The notes below the pieces were generated by a model, which was not told the DNA's origin, did not search any database, and saw nothing but the letters and a program-made list of their open reading frames with translations. A program made the position numbers and the translations under genes. Source: Sphingomonas sp. PP-CE-1G-424 (GTDB lineage: Bacteria; Pseudomonadota; Alphaproteobacteria; Sphingomonadales; Sphingomonadaceae). Taken from it: DNA of 64,000 bases. The stretch is from positions 62,001 through 126,000 of the forward strand of contig NZ_SLXW01000002.1 in the NCBI RefSeq assembly GCF_004341085.1. Direction: 5' to 3'. This document shows, one piece after another, positions 63,967 through 64,000 of the stretch; positions within the stretch are counted from its first letter, which is position 1; every line of letters starts with the position of its first letter.

Positions 63967-64000
63967 GATGGGGGGGGAGGGCGCCTCTCGACCAGGCTTG

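Overview
The window looks like chromosomal DNA of a sphingomonad (Alphaproteobacteria, Sphingomonas or a close relative). The evidence is very high GC content, four large TonB-dependent receptors, NagR/NagA/PTS genes fused in the sphingomonad/xanthomonad style, an EgtB/EgtD pair, and short inverted repeats scattered between genes. I see no phage, plasmid, IS element or CRISPR array. The assignment rests on gene content and protein sequence impressions, not on a database search.

Layout. 1-5.2 kb: a trans-4-hydroxy-L-proline catabolic cluster (FAD-dependent D-hydroxyproline dehydrogenase, DHDPS-like deaminase, two-cysteine hydroxyproline epimerase, FCD-type GntR regulator, amino-acid permease). 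5.3-9.5 kb: a TPP riboswitch leads a thiamin salvage operon (outer-membrane receptor, thiamin-kinase-like protein, PnuC/PnuT-type permease). 9.5-12.4 kb: two tandem DUF4139 genes on the minus strand, back to back with a 12.7-17.7 kb operon of TonB receptor, PLC-like hydrolase and histidine acid phosphatase, which suggests uptake and hydrolysis of phytate or inositol phosphates/lipids. 17.7-25.6 kb: MBL-fold hydrolase, a second orphan TonB receptor, DJ-1/PfpI protein, ClC channel and an exported methyltransferase-like protein. 25.7-41.3 kb: mostly housekeeping genes (tRNA-Thr, Xaa-Pro aminopeptidase, chemoreceptor, oligopeptidase B, PEP carboxylase, HNH protein, GluQ, cobalamin adenosyltransferase, ergothioneine genes egtB-egtD).

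41.3-44.1 kb is an AT-richer accessory patch with a duplicated TonB-C-like protein, small membrane proteins (one broken by an amber codon) and an orphan trpC. 44.1-53.5 kb (minus strand) holds a DUF1176 lipoprotein, then a complete N-acetylglucosamine operon: cutC, GntR/UTRA regulator, SIS-type glucosamine-6-phosphate deaminase, nagA, a fused EIIA-HPr-EI, and an EIIC-EIIB permease. Divergent from it (53.9-63.8 kb) is a TonB receptor, GH2, GH20, GH2 beta-mannosidase operon. Together these can take up a GlcNAc-containing glycan, cut it in the periplasm, import GlcNAc by PTS and feed it to glycolysis. The beta-mannosidase/hexosaminidase pair points to N-glycan cores or related mannosyl-chitobiose material.

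Palindromic repeats of two or three related families sit between genes at many places. One 87-bp copy lies in frame inside the EIIA-HPr-EI gene, where it encodes an extra interdomain linker.
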